Assembly (NCBI GenBank): GCA_033763795.1 | Contig: JANRJV010000032.1 | Coordinates: 56,527-120,526, forward strand | Direction of reading: 5' to 3' | Origin: JAEUIV01 sp033763795 | Lineage (GTDB): Bacteria; Planctomycetota; Phycisphaerae; Phycisphaerales; UBA1924 | Length of the DNA stretch: 64,000 nt | Shown here: piece after piece, positions 27,580 to 36,890 of the stretch | Layout: each line of letters begins with the position of its first letter | Numbering within the stretch: the stretch's first letter is position 1 | The notes under the pieces: generated by a model | What the model saw: the letters and a program-made list of their open reading frames with translations, nothing else | Database searches by the model: none | What the model was told of the DNA's origin: nothing | Translations under genes and position numbers: made by a program

Positions 27580-30492
27580 TCACGGACACGCCGTGTTGAA
27601 CCGCGACAGCACCTCCGTCACGTCCCCGAAGGTCACGTCGCCGTTGAAGTTCGCGTCGCCGGGACCCGTGGACCCCGGGTACACCCGCCCGAAGTTCGAC
27701 AGCACCGACGTGATGTCCGCGAAGTTCACCAGCCCGTCGCGGTTCGCGTCGCCCGCGCACGTCGACACCACGTCCAGCACAGCGGCCGCGGTCGTCGCCT
27801 CCCCGCAGGGGCTCGAAACCACCAGGTCGTACGACCCCTCGTCCGCCGCCCGCGCGTTGCTGAGCGTCAGCGTCTCGGTCGCCGCCCCCGAGTACACCCC
27901 GCCCCCCGCCGCCGGGCCGTCCGCGATCGGCTGACCGTTCCGCCTCCACCGGAAGCTCCGCTCGTCCCCCATCGAAGAGGCGCTCAGCACCGCCGTCGTC
28001 CCCGACAGCACCGTCCCGCCCTGCGGCTGCTGCACGATCATCGGCGGATCACACAGCACCTCGAACTGCCGCATCATCTCGTGGTCCTCGTGCTCCAGCA
28101 CGTGGCAGTGATACGCGTACCGCCCCGCGAACCCCTCGAACCGCGCGATCACCCGCGTGATCTGGTTGGGGTTCGCCTTCACAGTGTCCTTCCAGCCCAG
28201 CTCGCCCGCCGAGGGAGCGACCCGGGGCCCCGTCGGCGCCACCACGTCGCCCACCATGATGAAGTCCTGCCGGTCCAGCACCTGGAAGCTCACCAGGTGC
28301 ATGTGCATCGGATGGCTCACGGGAGACCGGTTGATGAACGACCAGATCTCCGTCGTCCCGATCCGCGGAAATTCCGTGATATCGTCCCACAGCAGATCGT
28401 TGATCCCCCACATGGGCTCGATCCCGCAGTGAACATCGCTCATCGTCCGCAGCGAAAGCTCGCGCGTCCGCACCGCCTCGCTCTCGGGCGTCCGGGGAAC
28501 GCTCGCCAGCGCGCCGGGCAGCGCGTCCGTGTCCCCCGCCGCGGACATCACCACGAACTTCATCACGTCCGACACCGCGCCCCCCGTCGCCACCCCCTCG
28601 AACGGCGCCGGCGCGCTGTTGCTCATCACAAGCTCCGTCCCCGCCGCAAACGGAGCGAAGTCGACCACGATGTCCGCCCGCTCCCCCGGGCTCAGCGTCA
28701 GCTCGTTCAGCGCCACGGGCCCCGCCAGCAGCCCCTGGTCGCTCCCGATCTGCCAGAACGTCACGCCCCCCGTCAGCGACAGCGTGAACGTCCGGCTGTT
28801 CGCCCCGTTCAGCACGCGGAAACGGTACTTGCCCCGCTTCACCTGCAGGAACGGCCGAACCTTCCCGTTCACAAGGTTGAACTCGCCGAAGAAGTGCTCC
28901 TCAAACTGGTCCAGGTACCGCAGCGACCCGTCCGCGTTGAACGAACGGTCCTGGATCACCAGCGGGATCTCGAACTCGCCCCGCGGCAGGTTCAGCCCGT
29001 CCTCCTCCGCGTCCCGCACGATGTAGAACCCCGCCAGCCCCGCGTACACGTTCAGCCGCGTCAGGCCCAGCGCATGATCGTGGTACCACAGCGTCGCCGC
29101 ACGCTGATCGTTCGGATAGTCGTACACCGCCGACGACAGACCAGGCCCGAACGTCAGCTCCGGATACCCGTCCGAATCGGGCGGCACAACGCCCCCGTGC
29201 AGGTGCGTCACCGTCACCGGAACCTGACCAGTCACGTCCGGACCGTGCAGGCACGTGTCCACAGGGAACAGATGCGTCGACCGCAGCGACCCCTGCGCGT
29301 CCCGCAGATCGTTGATCCACCGCACCGTCACCGGCTGATCACGCCGCGCCTCGATCGTCGGCCCCGGATAGCTCCCCGCGTACCCCCACACCGTCGTCGC
29401 CGGCAGGTCGCGGTGCAGCTTCTGCGTGAACTGCGTGATCGCGATCTCGTAGTGCGCCGCGCCCCCCGCCGTCCCGCTCGCCGGCTGCGCCACCGCGGGG
29501 ATCGGCAGCGCATCCACGAACGGCGCCAGCACCGGCGGGCAGGGTGAACTCTGGCAGTCCGTCCCCCCGCCCCGGAACACGCCCCCCTGCGCCGCGCACG
29601 TCCCGATCGCCGTCGTCACACACGAACCGTCGGGCAGGCAGCACGCCCCGATCGGCTGCGGGCACAGGCCCGGCGTGCACGCCGCCCCGTTCCCCTGGTA
29701 CACGCCCCCCTGCAGCGCGCACGCGCCGCTCGTCGTCGTCACGCACGAACCGTCGGGAAGGCAGCACGCCCCCGTCTGCAGCACAGGCGCCGTGAACGTC
29801 ACCCGCAGCACCGGCCGCCGCGAAACAACCGTCTCGCTCCGCGAGTCAAACCGCTTGGCCGTCTGCGAACCCACCTCGTTCCCCCGCAGCAGCCACCCGT
29901 GGTTCGACGCCGGGTCCGTCACCCAGCCCTGCACGTCCGCCGTTACCCCCGCCGACGACCACGAATACGTCCGGTTCGCCCCGCTCACCACCGTCGTGGC
30001 GCTCGCCGCAGGCGTGAAGTCGCCCCCCTGGTTCGCCCAGAGAACCGTGTCATAAAACCGGTGCGCCCACGTCGCGTCCCCCGGCTGTGAAACGTCCCCG
30101 TTGCCCTCTTCCCCCGTCGCGTTCGACGCCCCCTCGCCCCAGCTCGACAGCACCCGGTGCAGCGCGATCGACTCCGCCGGCGCCCGCGTCCGCGACATGT
30201 ACAACGTCAGAGTCGCGCTCGACACCGTCGAGCCCGGCGGGATCGCGCTCAGATCGAACCGGATCACCGAACGCCGGATCGACCCCGCCCCGGTGTTCCC
30301 CACGAACAGATGCTCGCCGGAGCCCGACGCCGTCGTCCCCGCCGAACTGTCGTACAGCGTCGCGTCCGCCGCCGCCGGAAAATCCAGCGTCTGCGGCTGC
30401 GCCCGCGCCGCCCCACACAACGGCCCACCCAGCAGCACCGTCAGCGCCGCCACCACCAACAGCCAAGCACCGGCGAATCCTCTTCTCTGCAT
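27580..30492 (-). CDS. Secreted multicopper oxidase fused to DNRLRE, Cys-repeat, Ig-like and dockerin modules
   Basis: 970 aa. Order: signal peptide (WLLVVAALTVLLGGPLCG); a DNRLRE/CBM-like domain (ATLYDSSAGTT, SATLTLYMSRTR); two tandem GACCLPDGSC repeats at about 237 and 281; a CotA/laccase-like oxidase with copper motifs HLHGG (~431), WYHDHALG (~468), HPMHMH (~728) and HCHVLEHEDHEM (~800); an Ig-like domain (DEGSYDLVVSSPCG); and a two-EF-hand dockerin from ~911 (GDANRDGLVNFADI, GDANFNGDVTFGDV). All ten His ligands and the type 1 Cys appear present, so it should oxidise phenols, metals or bilirubin-like substrates outside the cytoplasm. A 38-base gap links it to the upstream DNRLRE gene. Confidence 0.88.
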   Translation of the reverse strand: MQRRGFAGAWLLVVAALTVLLGGPLCGAARAQPQTLDFPAAADATLYDSSAGTTASGSGEHLFVGNTGAGSIRRSVIRFDLSAIPPGSTVSSATLTLYMSRTRAPAESIALHRVLSSWGEGASNATGEEGNGDVSQPGDATWAHRFYDTVLWANQGGDFTPAASATTVVSGANRTYSWSSAGVTADVQGWVTDPASNHGWLLRGNEVGSQTAKRFDSRSETVVSRRPVLRVTFTAPVLQTGACCLPDGSCVTTTSGACALQGGVYQGNGAACTPGLCPQPIGACCLPDGSCVTTAIGTCAAQGGVFRGGGTDCQSSPCPPVLAPFVDALPIPAVAQPASGTAGGAAHYEIAITQFTQKLHRDLPATTVWGYAGSYPGPTIEARRDQPVTVRWINDLRDAQGSLRSTHLFPVDTCLHGPDVTGQVPVTVTHLHGGVVPPDSDGYPELTFGPGLSSAVYDYPNDQRAATLWYHDHALGLTRLNVYAGLAGFYIVRDAEEDGLNLPRGEFEIPLVIQDRSFNADGSLRYLDQFEEHFFGEFNLVNGKVRPFLQVKRGKYRFRVLNGANSRTFTLSLTGGVTFWQIGSDQGLLAGPVALNELTLSPGERADIVVDFAPFAAGTELVMSNSAPAPFEGVATGGAVSDVMKFVVMSAAGDTDALPGALASVPRTPESEAVRTRELSLRTMSDVHCGIEPMWGINDLLWDDITEFPRIGTTEIWSFINRSPVSHPMHMHLVSFQVLDRQDFIMVGDVVAPTGPRVAPSAGELGWKDTVKANPNQITRVIARFEGFAGRYAYHCHVLEHEDHEMMRQFEVLCDPPMIVQQPQGGTVLSGTTAVLSASSMGDERSFRWRRNGQPIADGPAAGGGVYSGAATETLTLSNARAADEGSYDLVVSSPCGEATTAAAVLDVVSTCAGDANRDGLVNFADITSVLSNFGRVYPGSTGPGDANFNGDVTFGDVTEVLSRFNTACP

Positions 30493-30530
30493 GTTCGAAC
30501 GTGCCGCCTGTATCCCCCGATGCCCGTCGA

Positions 30531-31304
30531 TCACCCGAAAACGCCGCTCCCCGCGCCGCGCCGCCGACGCCGCGCCGCCGCAACCGCCCCGAAAAGCCCG
30601 GCCCACACGCCGCCCGGCCCGGGCACGATCGAATACTCGATCGTAAGCGCAGGCCGCAGACCCGCGTCGGCCTCCTCACGCGTCGAGAAACGCTTCGCCG
30701 TGCTCGACGCCGTCTCATCCCCCAGGATCGTCCACCCGAAGTTGCTCAGCGGCTGCGCGTAGAACAGCGCCACGTCCGCCAGCAGCCCCGCCCCCGTCCA
30801 CTCATAAGGCCCCGGCCCGCCCACCGCCGCCGACGCGCTCGCACCCGCCGCGAACGATCCCCCCGCCGTGCTCCACAGCGTCGACGCGCTGAACCTGTGA
30901 ATCCACGTCGCGTCGCCCGGCTGGGCCGGACCGCCGTTCCCGCCCCCCTGCGTCCCCACCGACCCCGCCTCGCCCCAGCTCTCGAGCGTCCGGTGCAGGC
31001 GCACGCTCACCGGCTGCGCGTTCGCCGCGCCGTTCGTCAGGCGCAGCGTCGCCCCCGTGATCACCGCGTTCGTCGGCAACGCCCCCGCCACGTCGAACCG
31101 CACCAGCCCGCGCCGGATCGAGTTCGACGCCTGCGAGTTCCGCCCCGCGAACATCCCGGTCCCCGCCCCGTTGCTCGTCGCCCCGGTGGACGACTCATAC
31201 AGCGTGTTGTCCGCCGACGGCCACAGCGTCACGCTCGCGCCAGGCGCAGACGCCGACACGACACCCACCGCCAGCACCGCCCCGAACGTCGTATGAGCTC
31301 GCAT
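30531..31304 (-). CDS. Secreted DNRLRE-domain protein with PEP-CTERM-like tail
   Basis: 257 aa. A signal peptide (FGAVLAVGVVSASAPGAS) precedes a domain closely similar in layout to the N-terminal domain of the downstream oxidase: NTLYESSTGATSNGAG, SIRRGLVRFDVAGALP, LHRTLESWGEAG and QPGDATWIHRF all have counterparts there. The tail VPGPGGVWAGLFGAVAAARRRR is a PEP-CTERM-type signal, so this copy is sorted differently from the dockerin-bearing one. Probably a structural or carbohydrate-binding surface protein; no enzymatic site seen. Confidence 0.8.
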   Translation of the reverse strand: MRAHTTFGAVLAVGVVSASAPGASVTLWPSADNTLYESSTGATSNGAGTGMFAGRNSQASNSIRRGLVRFDVAGALPTNAVITGATLRLTNGAANAQPVSVRLHRTLESWGEAGSVGTQGGGNGGPAQPGDATWIHRFSASTLWSTAGGSFAAGASASAAVGGPGPYEWTGAGLLADVALFYAQPLSNFGWTILGDETASSTAKRFSTREEADAGLRPALTIEYSIVPGPGGVWAGLFGAVAAARRRRRGAGSGVFG

Positions 31305-31396
31305 ACCCGAGACACTACACCGCGCGCCCCGCCACGCCAGCCCGCAAACCCCTTTTTCCCGTCATTGGGCCCCAGCATGCGCGCCGACCGCGCGCC

Positions 31397-32209
31397 TCAA
31401 TAGCAAAAGTCGCCCCAGCCCCGCAGCACCGCCACCACGTCCGGGAACGACACCACGCCGTCCCGATCCGCGTCGCCGGGCCCCGTCGCCGGCGCGTACG
31501 CCCCGCCCCAGTTCCTCAGCACCGCCACAACATCCGGAAACGACACCGCCCCGTCCCAGTCCGCGTCCCCGTCGCACCTCCCCACCCCGAACTGGACATG
31601 ATCCACCTCCAGCGTCTCACCATCCGTCGCCGGCGCCGGCAGCGCCGCGATGCGGATCGCCGAGATCCCCGCCGCGAAGATCACCCCCACGAACCGGTCC
31701 TCCGACGTCCGACCGTCAAGGCTCTCGTCGCCCTGGAACGGGAAGCTCAGCACCCCCAGCGACTCGCCCCCCGGCCCCAGCGCCTCGAACACCACCGTGT
31801 TCACCGTCGCCCCGTCCGTCCACACGACCCCCGCGTGCGTCGGCAGTCGGCCCCGCAGCGCCCCCGCATCAAACGAGAACACCACACCCGGCTCGCCCAG
31901 CTCCGCCCCCCACGAATGCCCGCCGCGACCGAACGAATCCACCGCGCCGTCATCGCAGTCGACCGAGTCCGTCCCCGCGCCCGGCGGCAGCACCGCCCCC
32001 GCGCTCGCACTCAGCCCCGGAGCGCTCATCGCACCGCTCTCAAACGTATCGCGCTCGAACACGTCGAACGCCGTCGACGCGAACGGGCTGCTCCCCGCGC
32101 ACACGTACGGATTCAGCCCGATGAACTCCGCCCCCTGCGCCGCGGACGCCGCCAGCAGCCCGCACGCCGCCGCCACGCGCCACGCCCGCCGACTCGACCG
32201 CTCCCGCAT
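31397..32209 (-). CDS. Secreted dockerin-tailed protein of unknown function
   Basis: 270 aa. A signal peptide (MRERSSRRAWRVAAACGLLAASAAQG) leads a beta-rich domain not assigned to a family (FERDTFESGA, GVVFSFDAGALRGRLPTHAGVVWTDG, FVGVIFAAGISAIRI), reminiscent of lectin or PEP-CTERM jelly-roll proteins. The last 60 residues are two EF-hand dockerin repeats (GDADWDGAVSFPDVVAVLRNWG and the near-identical GDADRDGVVSFPDVVAVLRGWG). The two repeats share SFPDVVAVLR exactly, which suggests recent duplication. An extracellular, possibly cell-surface location is inferred. Confidence 0.72.
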   Translation of the reverse strand: MRERSSRRAWRVAAACGLLAASAAQGAEFIGLNPYVCAGSSPFASTAFDVFERDTFESGAMSAPGLSASAGAVLPPGAGTDSVDCDDGAVDSFGRGGHSWGAELGEPGVVFSFDAGALRGRLPTHAGVVWTDGATVNTVVFEALGPGGESLGVLSFPFQGDESLDGRTSEDRFVGVIFAAGISAIRIAALPAPATDGETLEVDHVQFGVGRCDGDADWDGAVSFPDVVAVLRNWGGAYAPATGPGDADRDGVVSFPDVVAVLRGWGDFCY

Positions 32210-32348
32210 GGCATCAACCCCTTCACGAACGCGCCGCCGCCGCGGCTCATCCGCCGGGGCCGTCCCGGCGCGCCGCCGCACGCGCGCACGCTACAGCCCC
32301 GCGCCCCGCACGCACACACCTTTCACGCCGCAAGCCGCGATTCGGTCA

Positions 32349-34970
32349 TCAGCCGCCGCACATGGCTCCCCAGAACCGCAGAACCTGCGTGATATCCGTG
32401 AAGCTCACGCTCCCGTCCGCGTCCACGTCGCCCGGCCCCGTGCTCGCCGGATACTGCGCCCCCCACGCCTGCAGCACGCCCGTCACGTCCGTGAAGTTCA
32501 CCGTCCCGTCGCCGCTCAGGTCAGGACACGTCGACGGCACGCACTCCGCCGCCGTCGGCCCAGCCGCGTGCTGCGTCCCCGGGACCGTCCGCAGATCGGG
32601 CGCAAAGCCCAGGTTCTGCGCCGCGCCGCCCGACCCGGGCAGCCACTGGCTCGACACGATCCCGTTCGTCCCGCAGATGAACGCCGCGATACGCACCTCC
32701 GCGCACGCCGGCGAGGGAAGCCCCAGCGCCTCGTTGGGCAGATAGATCTCGGCCCCCGTCGTCGCCGTCGCCGCGTTCGCCGCGCTGCTCGACGTCACAC
32801 CCGCCGTGTTCGTGTTGTCGAGCGCCACCTGCACCCCCTCGAAGTTCTCCCCGCCCTGCAGGATCCCCGAGCCCGTGTTCACCGTCCCCCGCCCGCGGTA
32901 CGTCTTGAACGACCCGCCGCCGCTCAGCTCCAGCTGGTCCACATAGATGCTGCTGCCGAACGCGTTGATGAACAGCATCGTCTCGGGCTCGAAACCCTCG
33001 TCGAACCGCGTCCCCGTCAGCGCGGGCAGCCCCGCGGGCGGCGGGTTCTGATCCGCGAGGTTCAGCACCGACTGACCGCCGGGCCTGCCGTCCACCAGCA
33101 CCACCAGCCCCGTCCCGTCCGTGTTCAGATTGCCCGTCAGCCCGATGCGCAGACCGTTGCGATCCCGCCGCGCGTACAGCTGGTTCAACTCGTTCGAGTT
33201 GTTCCCGAACGTCGTCGGCGTGTTCTGCGTCGCCAGCAGCCCCGCCGCCCCGTAGTTCGCCGGGATCGCACGCCCGCTCACCAGGCTCACCGGCGGCGGC
33301 ACCGGCGCCACGTCCGCCAGACGCAGCACGCGGAACCCGTACGCCCCCATCGTCACCGGATACCCCGCCCGGTTCGCCTCCGTCAGCGTCGCCGCCGCGG
33401 ACCCGCTCACCACGTCCGTCACCGCCGACGTCCCGCCCGGAAGAGTGAACCCGCGCAGGTCTACCGACGCGCTGCTCAGAAACCCCGACAGATTCACCGC
33501 CACCAGCAGCGTCTCCGCCGCTCCGCCCTGGGGCTCATGCCGCCGCACGAAGCTCCACACCGACCCGTTTGTCGACCGCGCCGGCCGGTAATCGCCCCGC
33601 CGCAGCGCCGGCTGCGCCTTCCGCAGCGCGATCAGCCGCCGGTACGTCTCCAGCACCGACTGCGTCACCCCCTGCTGCTCCTCCACCGAACGCCCGTCGT
33701 TGTCCCGCGAGAAACGCCCGTTGTACGACTCCGGGTTCACCACGTAGTAGTTGCTCATCGGCGCCCCCGCCACGCGGTTCCACTTGAAGGGCTCGCGCCG
33801 CGGGATGTCGCTGTCGTCCGAGCCGTACTCCTGCCGGAAGCCCAGCATCCCAAGCTCATCGCCGTAGTACATCACCGGCGCGAATGGCTGCAGCATCAGC
33901 ACCGCCGCCGCCGCGTGCGCCCGGTCGGGCGTCAGCGTGTTGAACGAGCCGATCGCGCTCGCCAGACGGTCGACATCGTGGTCGCCGATCACCGTCAGGA
34001 ACGTCCCCCGCCCCGCCGCCACCGCCGAGCTGATCGTCGTGTCCATCCGGTCGTACAGCGGCTGCGCGTACTCGAACGCCAGCGCGTCCCGCGCCGCGAA
34101 CTCGAAGGGCTTCGTGAACATCGCGTCGAACTGCGAGAGAAACTCGCCGCCGAAGCTCCCCCAGTCCGCCTGCTCCCCGAAGTTGAACACGTCGGGCTTC
34201 GCCGCCCGCAGCGCCGCGAAGAACGGCGTCCAGAACGACGACAGGTTGTACCCCCACCCCGAAGGACCGTTCGGATACGTCACCCAGCAGTGATCGAACC
34301 GGTACCCCGCGATCCCGTCGTCCGTCGCCGGGTTGTTGTCGGGATCGAGCCACTTGAGCGCCCACGACGTCACCATCGAACGCACCGCCGCGTTCCTGAG
34401 GTCCCAGTGGATGAACCCGACCGTCGCGCCGTTCCACGAGTTGTACGAGCTGCCCAGGAACTGCGTGTTCGACTGGTTCTCGAACGCCAGCCAAGAGTCG
34501 TACTGGCTCGCCGGGTTGCCGAACGCGCTCTGGAACCACACCGAGTTCTGGCTGATCCCGTACACCACGAAGTCCAGGTACACCTTGATCCCGCGCGCCT
34601 TGGCCGCCGCCACGAACGCCAGGAACTGCTGCTGCGTCCCGAAGTCGGGGTCGATCTGGTCCCCCGCCCCGTGCTGGTACCCGTGGTACGCCGCCGACGG
34701 GAAGATCGGGTTCATCCACACCGCCGTCACGCCCAGCGACTGCAGATAGTCCAGCGAATCCGTCATCCCCTGGAAGTCGCCGAACCGCGACGCGTCATTG
34801 TTCGAGTCGCGCCACGCGATGGGCATGAAGTGATAGAAGATCTCGTCCGACACCGGCGAGTTGAACGGATCCCGCGCCCAGCTCGTCCCCCCCGCGCCCC
34901 CCACCACCCCCGCCACCACCACCGCCGCCGCCGCACCCATCCCCCGGCCCAGAACACGCTTCGTCAGCAC
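32349..34970 (-). CDS. Secreted GH13 alpha-amylase-family enzyme with dockerin tail
   Basis: 873 aa from a GTG start preceded by AGGAGG. A signal peptide leads a (beta/alpha)8 domain: GYRFDHCW (nucleophile Asp226), FNFGEQ (acid/base Glu266) and GDHDVDR (Asp332). Region I reads YLDFVVYGIS, so the usual Asn-His after the aspartate is replaced by Tyr-Gly. A beta domain, an unassigned C-terminal region with a starch-family feel (VLVDGRPGGQSVLNLADQ) and a two-EF-hand dockerin (DLSGDGTVNFTDVTGVLQAWG, GDVDADGSVSFTDITQVLRFWG) follow. It should hydrolyse or transfer alpha-glucans outside the cell. Confidence 0.88.
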   Translation of the reverse strand: MLTKRVLGRGMGAAAAVVVAGVVGGAGGTSWARDPFNSPVSDEIFYHFMPIAWRDSNNDASRFGDFQGMTDSLDYLQSLGVTAVWMNPIFPSAAYHGYQHGAGDQIDPDFGTQQQFLAFVAAAKARGIKVYLDFVVYGISQNSVWFQSAFGNPASQYDSWLAFENQSNTQFLGSSYNSWNGATVGFIHWDLRNAAVRSMVTSWALKWLDPDNNPATDDGIAGYRFDHCWVTYPNGPSGWGYNLSSFWTPFFAALRAAKPDVFNFGEQADWGSFGGEFLSQFDAMFTKPFEFAARDALAFEYAQPLYDRMDTTISSAVAAGRGTFLTVIGDHDVDRLASAIGSFNTLTPDRAHAAAAVLMLQPFAPVMYYGDELGMLGFRQEYGSDDSDIPRREPFKWNRVAGAPMSNYYVVNPESYNGRFSRDNDGRSVEEQQGVTQSVLETYRRLIALRKAQPALRRGDYRPARSTNGSVWSFVRRHEPQGGAAETLLVAVNLSGFLSSASVDLRGFTLPGGTSAVTDVVSGSAAATLTEANRAGYPVTMGAYGFRVLRLADVAPVPPPVSLVSGRAIPANYGAAGLLATQNTPTTFGNNSNELNQLYARRDRNGLRIGLTGNLNTDGTGLVVLVDGRPGGQSVLNLADQNPPPAGLPALTGTRFDEGFEPETMLFINAFGSSIYVDQLELSGGGSFKTYRGRGTVNTGSGILQGGENFEGVQVALDNTNTAGVTSSSAANAATATTGAEIYLPNEALGLPSPACAEVRIAAFICGTNGIVSSQWLPGSGGAAQNLGFAPDLRTVPGTQHAAGPTAAECVPSTCPDLSGDGTVNFTDVTGVLQAWGAQYPASTGPGDVDADGSVSFTDITQVLRFWGAMCGG

Positions 34971-35068
34971 GGTCGATCCTCCTCTCCGACCGGGCACGCT
35001 CGCCTCCCGCCGGCTATCCAGCTTAATCCCGCCCGACGACCGGTCCAATCTTCCCGCTCCGCTCCCAA

Positions 35069-35098
35069 AGAAAAACCCACGGCCGCGAAGCCGTGGGT
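35069..35098 (-). terminator. Rho-independent terminator of atpA
   Basis: On the minus strand, ACCCACGGC pairs with GCCGTGGGT around a 6-base loop and is followed by TTTTTCTTT. It lies about 85 bases past the atpA stop and before the amylase gene, so the two leftward genes are transcribed separately. Confidence 0.88.
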
Positions 35099-35184
35099 CG
35101 CTCATCCGACTCAATCACTCCCCCGCGCGAAAATGGGCAAACGCCCGCAGCTCGTCCGGCTCAGCCCCCCGCTCAGCCCCCCGC

Positions 35185-36735
35185 TCAGCCCTTGAACGAA
35201 GCCTTGAACTGCTTGATCGCGCCGCCCAGCTTCTCCTCCATCGACTTGTCGATGTCGCGCAGCTTGGACAGCTCTTCCTTGACCGCCTTGCCCGGCCCGT
35301 TCATGTACTCCAGCAGGCCACGCTCGAACGCCGGAACCTTGTCCACCGCGATGTCGTCCAGGAACCCCTTCGCCCCCGCGAAGATCGAGATCACCTGGTC
35401 GATCACCGTGAACGGCACGTACTGCGGCTGCTTCAGCAGCTCCACCATGCGCCGCCCGCGATCGAGCTGCGCCTGCGTCGCCTTGTCCAGCTCCGTGCCC
35501 AGCTGCGCGAACGCCTCCAGCTCACGCGCCGACGCAAGGTCCAGACGCAGCGAGCCCGAGATCCGCTTCATCGCCTTGATCTGCGCGTTCCCGCCCACCC
35601 GGCTCACCGAGATGCCCACGTTGATCGCCGGCCGGACGCCCGCGAAGAACAGCTCGGGCTCCAGGTAGATCTGCCCGTCCGTGATCGAGATCACGTTCGT
35701 CGGGATGTACGCCGAGACGTCGCCCTCCTGCGTCTCGATCACCGGCAGCGCCGTCAGCGAGCCGCCGCCGTTCTCGTTCGAGAGCTTCGTCGCACGCTCC
35801 AGCAGACGCGAGTGCAGATAGAACACGTCGCCCGGGTACGCCTCGCGGCCCGGCGGACGACGCAGCAGCAGCGACATCTGCCGGTACGCCACCGCCTGCT
35901 TCGAAAGATCGTCATAGATGCACAGCGCGTGCTTGGGAGTCGCCCCGTCGCGGCCGCGCCACATGAAGTACTCGCCCATCGTGCAGCCCGCGAACGGCGC
36001 CAGGTACTGCATCGGCGCGGGGTCCGACGCACCCGCCGAGACCACGATCGTGTAGTCCATCGCCCCGGCCTTGCGAAGCATCTCCACGACGCCCGCCACC
36101 GTCGACTCCTTCTGACCGATCGCCACATAGATGCACACGATCGCGTCGGGCGTCCCCCAGTACTGCTTCTGATTGATGATCGTGTCCAGCGCCACCGCCG
36201 TCTTGCCCGTCTTGCGGTCCCCGATGATCAGCTCGCGCTGCCCGCGACCGATCGGGATCATCGAGTCAACCGCCTTGATCCCCGTCTGCAGAGGCTCCTT
36301 CACGGGCTGACGCTCGGCGATCCCCGGCGCGATGATGTCCACCAGCCGCGTCTGCGAAGTCTGGATCGCCGGGCCCCCGTCCAGCGCCTGACCCAGCGGG
36401 TTCACCACACGACCCAGCAGCTCATCCCCCACGGGCACCGACAGCAGACGACCCGTCGCCACCACCGTGTCGCCTTCCTTCACCGACAGGTAGTCGCCGT
36501 AGATCACCGCGCCGACAGTGTCCAGCTCCAGGTTGAACACCTGCCCGATCACCGTCCCGTCGCCGGTCCGGAACTCCAGCATCTCCCCCGCCATCGCGTT
36601 CGCAAGCCCGTAGATCCGCGCGATCCCGTCGCCGACCTCGATCACCTTGCCGACGTCCGACACCTCCAGCTGCGCAGAGAACTGCTGGATCTCCTGCTTG
36701 ATAACGCTCGTGATTTCGTCGGTACGGATCTTCAT
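35185..36735 (-). CDS. atpA: F-type ATP synthase subunit alpha
   Basis: 516 aa, full length for the F1 alpha subunit. The N-terminal beta-barrel (VIEVGDGIARIYGLANAMAGE), Walker A GDRKTGKT at residues 172-179, AGCTMGEYFMW, and the arginine-finger segment VSRVGG are all visible. Lys175 stands where E. coli has Gln172, a natural variant in several phyla. No atpH, atpG, atpD or atpC gene is adjacent: a porin lies upstream and an amylase downstream. Start ATG at 36735. A solitary atpA outside an atp operon is unusual. Confidence 0.96.
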   Translation of the reverse strand: MKIRTDEITSVIKQEIQQFSAQLEVSDVGKVIEVGDGIARIYGLANAMAGEMLEFRTGDGTVIGQVFNLELDTVGAVIYGDYLSVKEGDTVVATGRLLSVPVGDELLGRVVNPLGQALDGGPAIQTSQTRLVDIIAPGIAERQPVKEPLQTGIKAVDSMIPIGRGQRELIIGDRKTGKTAVALDTIINQKQYWGTPDAIVCIYVAIGQKESTVAGVVEMLRKAGAMDYTIVVSAGASDPAPMQYLAPFAGCTMGEYFMWRGRDGATPKHALCIYDDLSKQAVAYRQMSLLLRRPPGREAYPGDVFYLHSRLLERATKLSNENGGGSLTALPVIETQEGDVSAYIPTNVISITDGQIYLEPELFFAGVRPAINVGISVSRVGGNAQIKAMKRISGSLRLDLASARELEAFAQLGTELDKATQAQLDRGRRMVELLKQPQYVPFTVIDQVISIFAGAKGFLDDIAVDKVPAFERGLLEYMNGPGKAVKEELSKLRDIDKSMEEKLGGAIKQFKASFKG

Positions 36736-36890
36736 TGTGAGGGTCCTGCTCAGGTATGCCCGCGGCTCACCGGCCCGCGCGGGGCCCCTCAACATAGCAC
36801 GACTCCGACCACCACGCCCCTCTCGACCACCCCGCCCCCCTCGACGCCCGAGAGCCGCCCTCCCCAACCCGCAGCCCCCCAATCCCCCGG

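Noticed and set aside
31650..35195. 1181-codon + strand frame opposite the amylase
   Set aside because: Arg/Pro/His-rich translation, no domain, and fully antisense to the amylase and a dockerin gene.
35185..36735. Lys175 in Walker A of AtpA as a defect
   Set aside because: The P-loop lysine and threonine (GKT) are intact; the variable position before them is Lys or Gln in different phyla.
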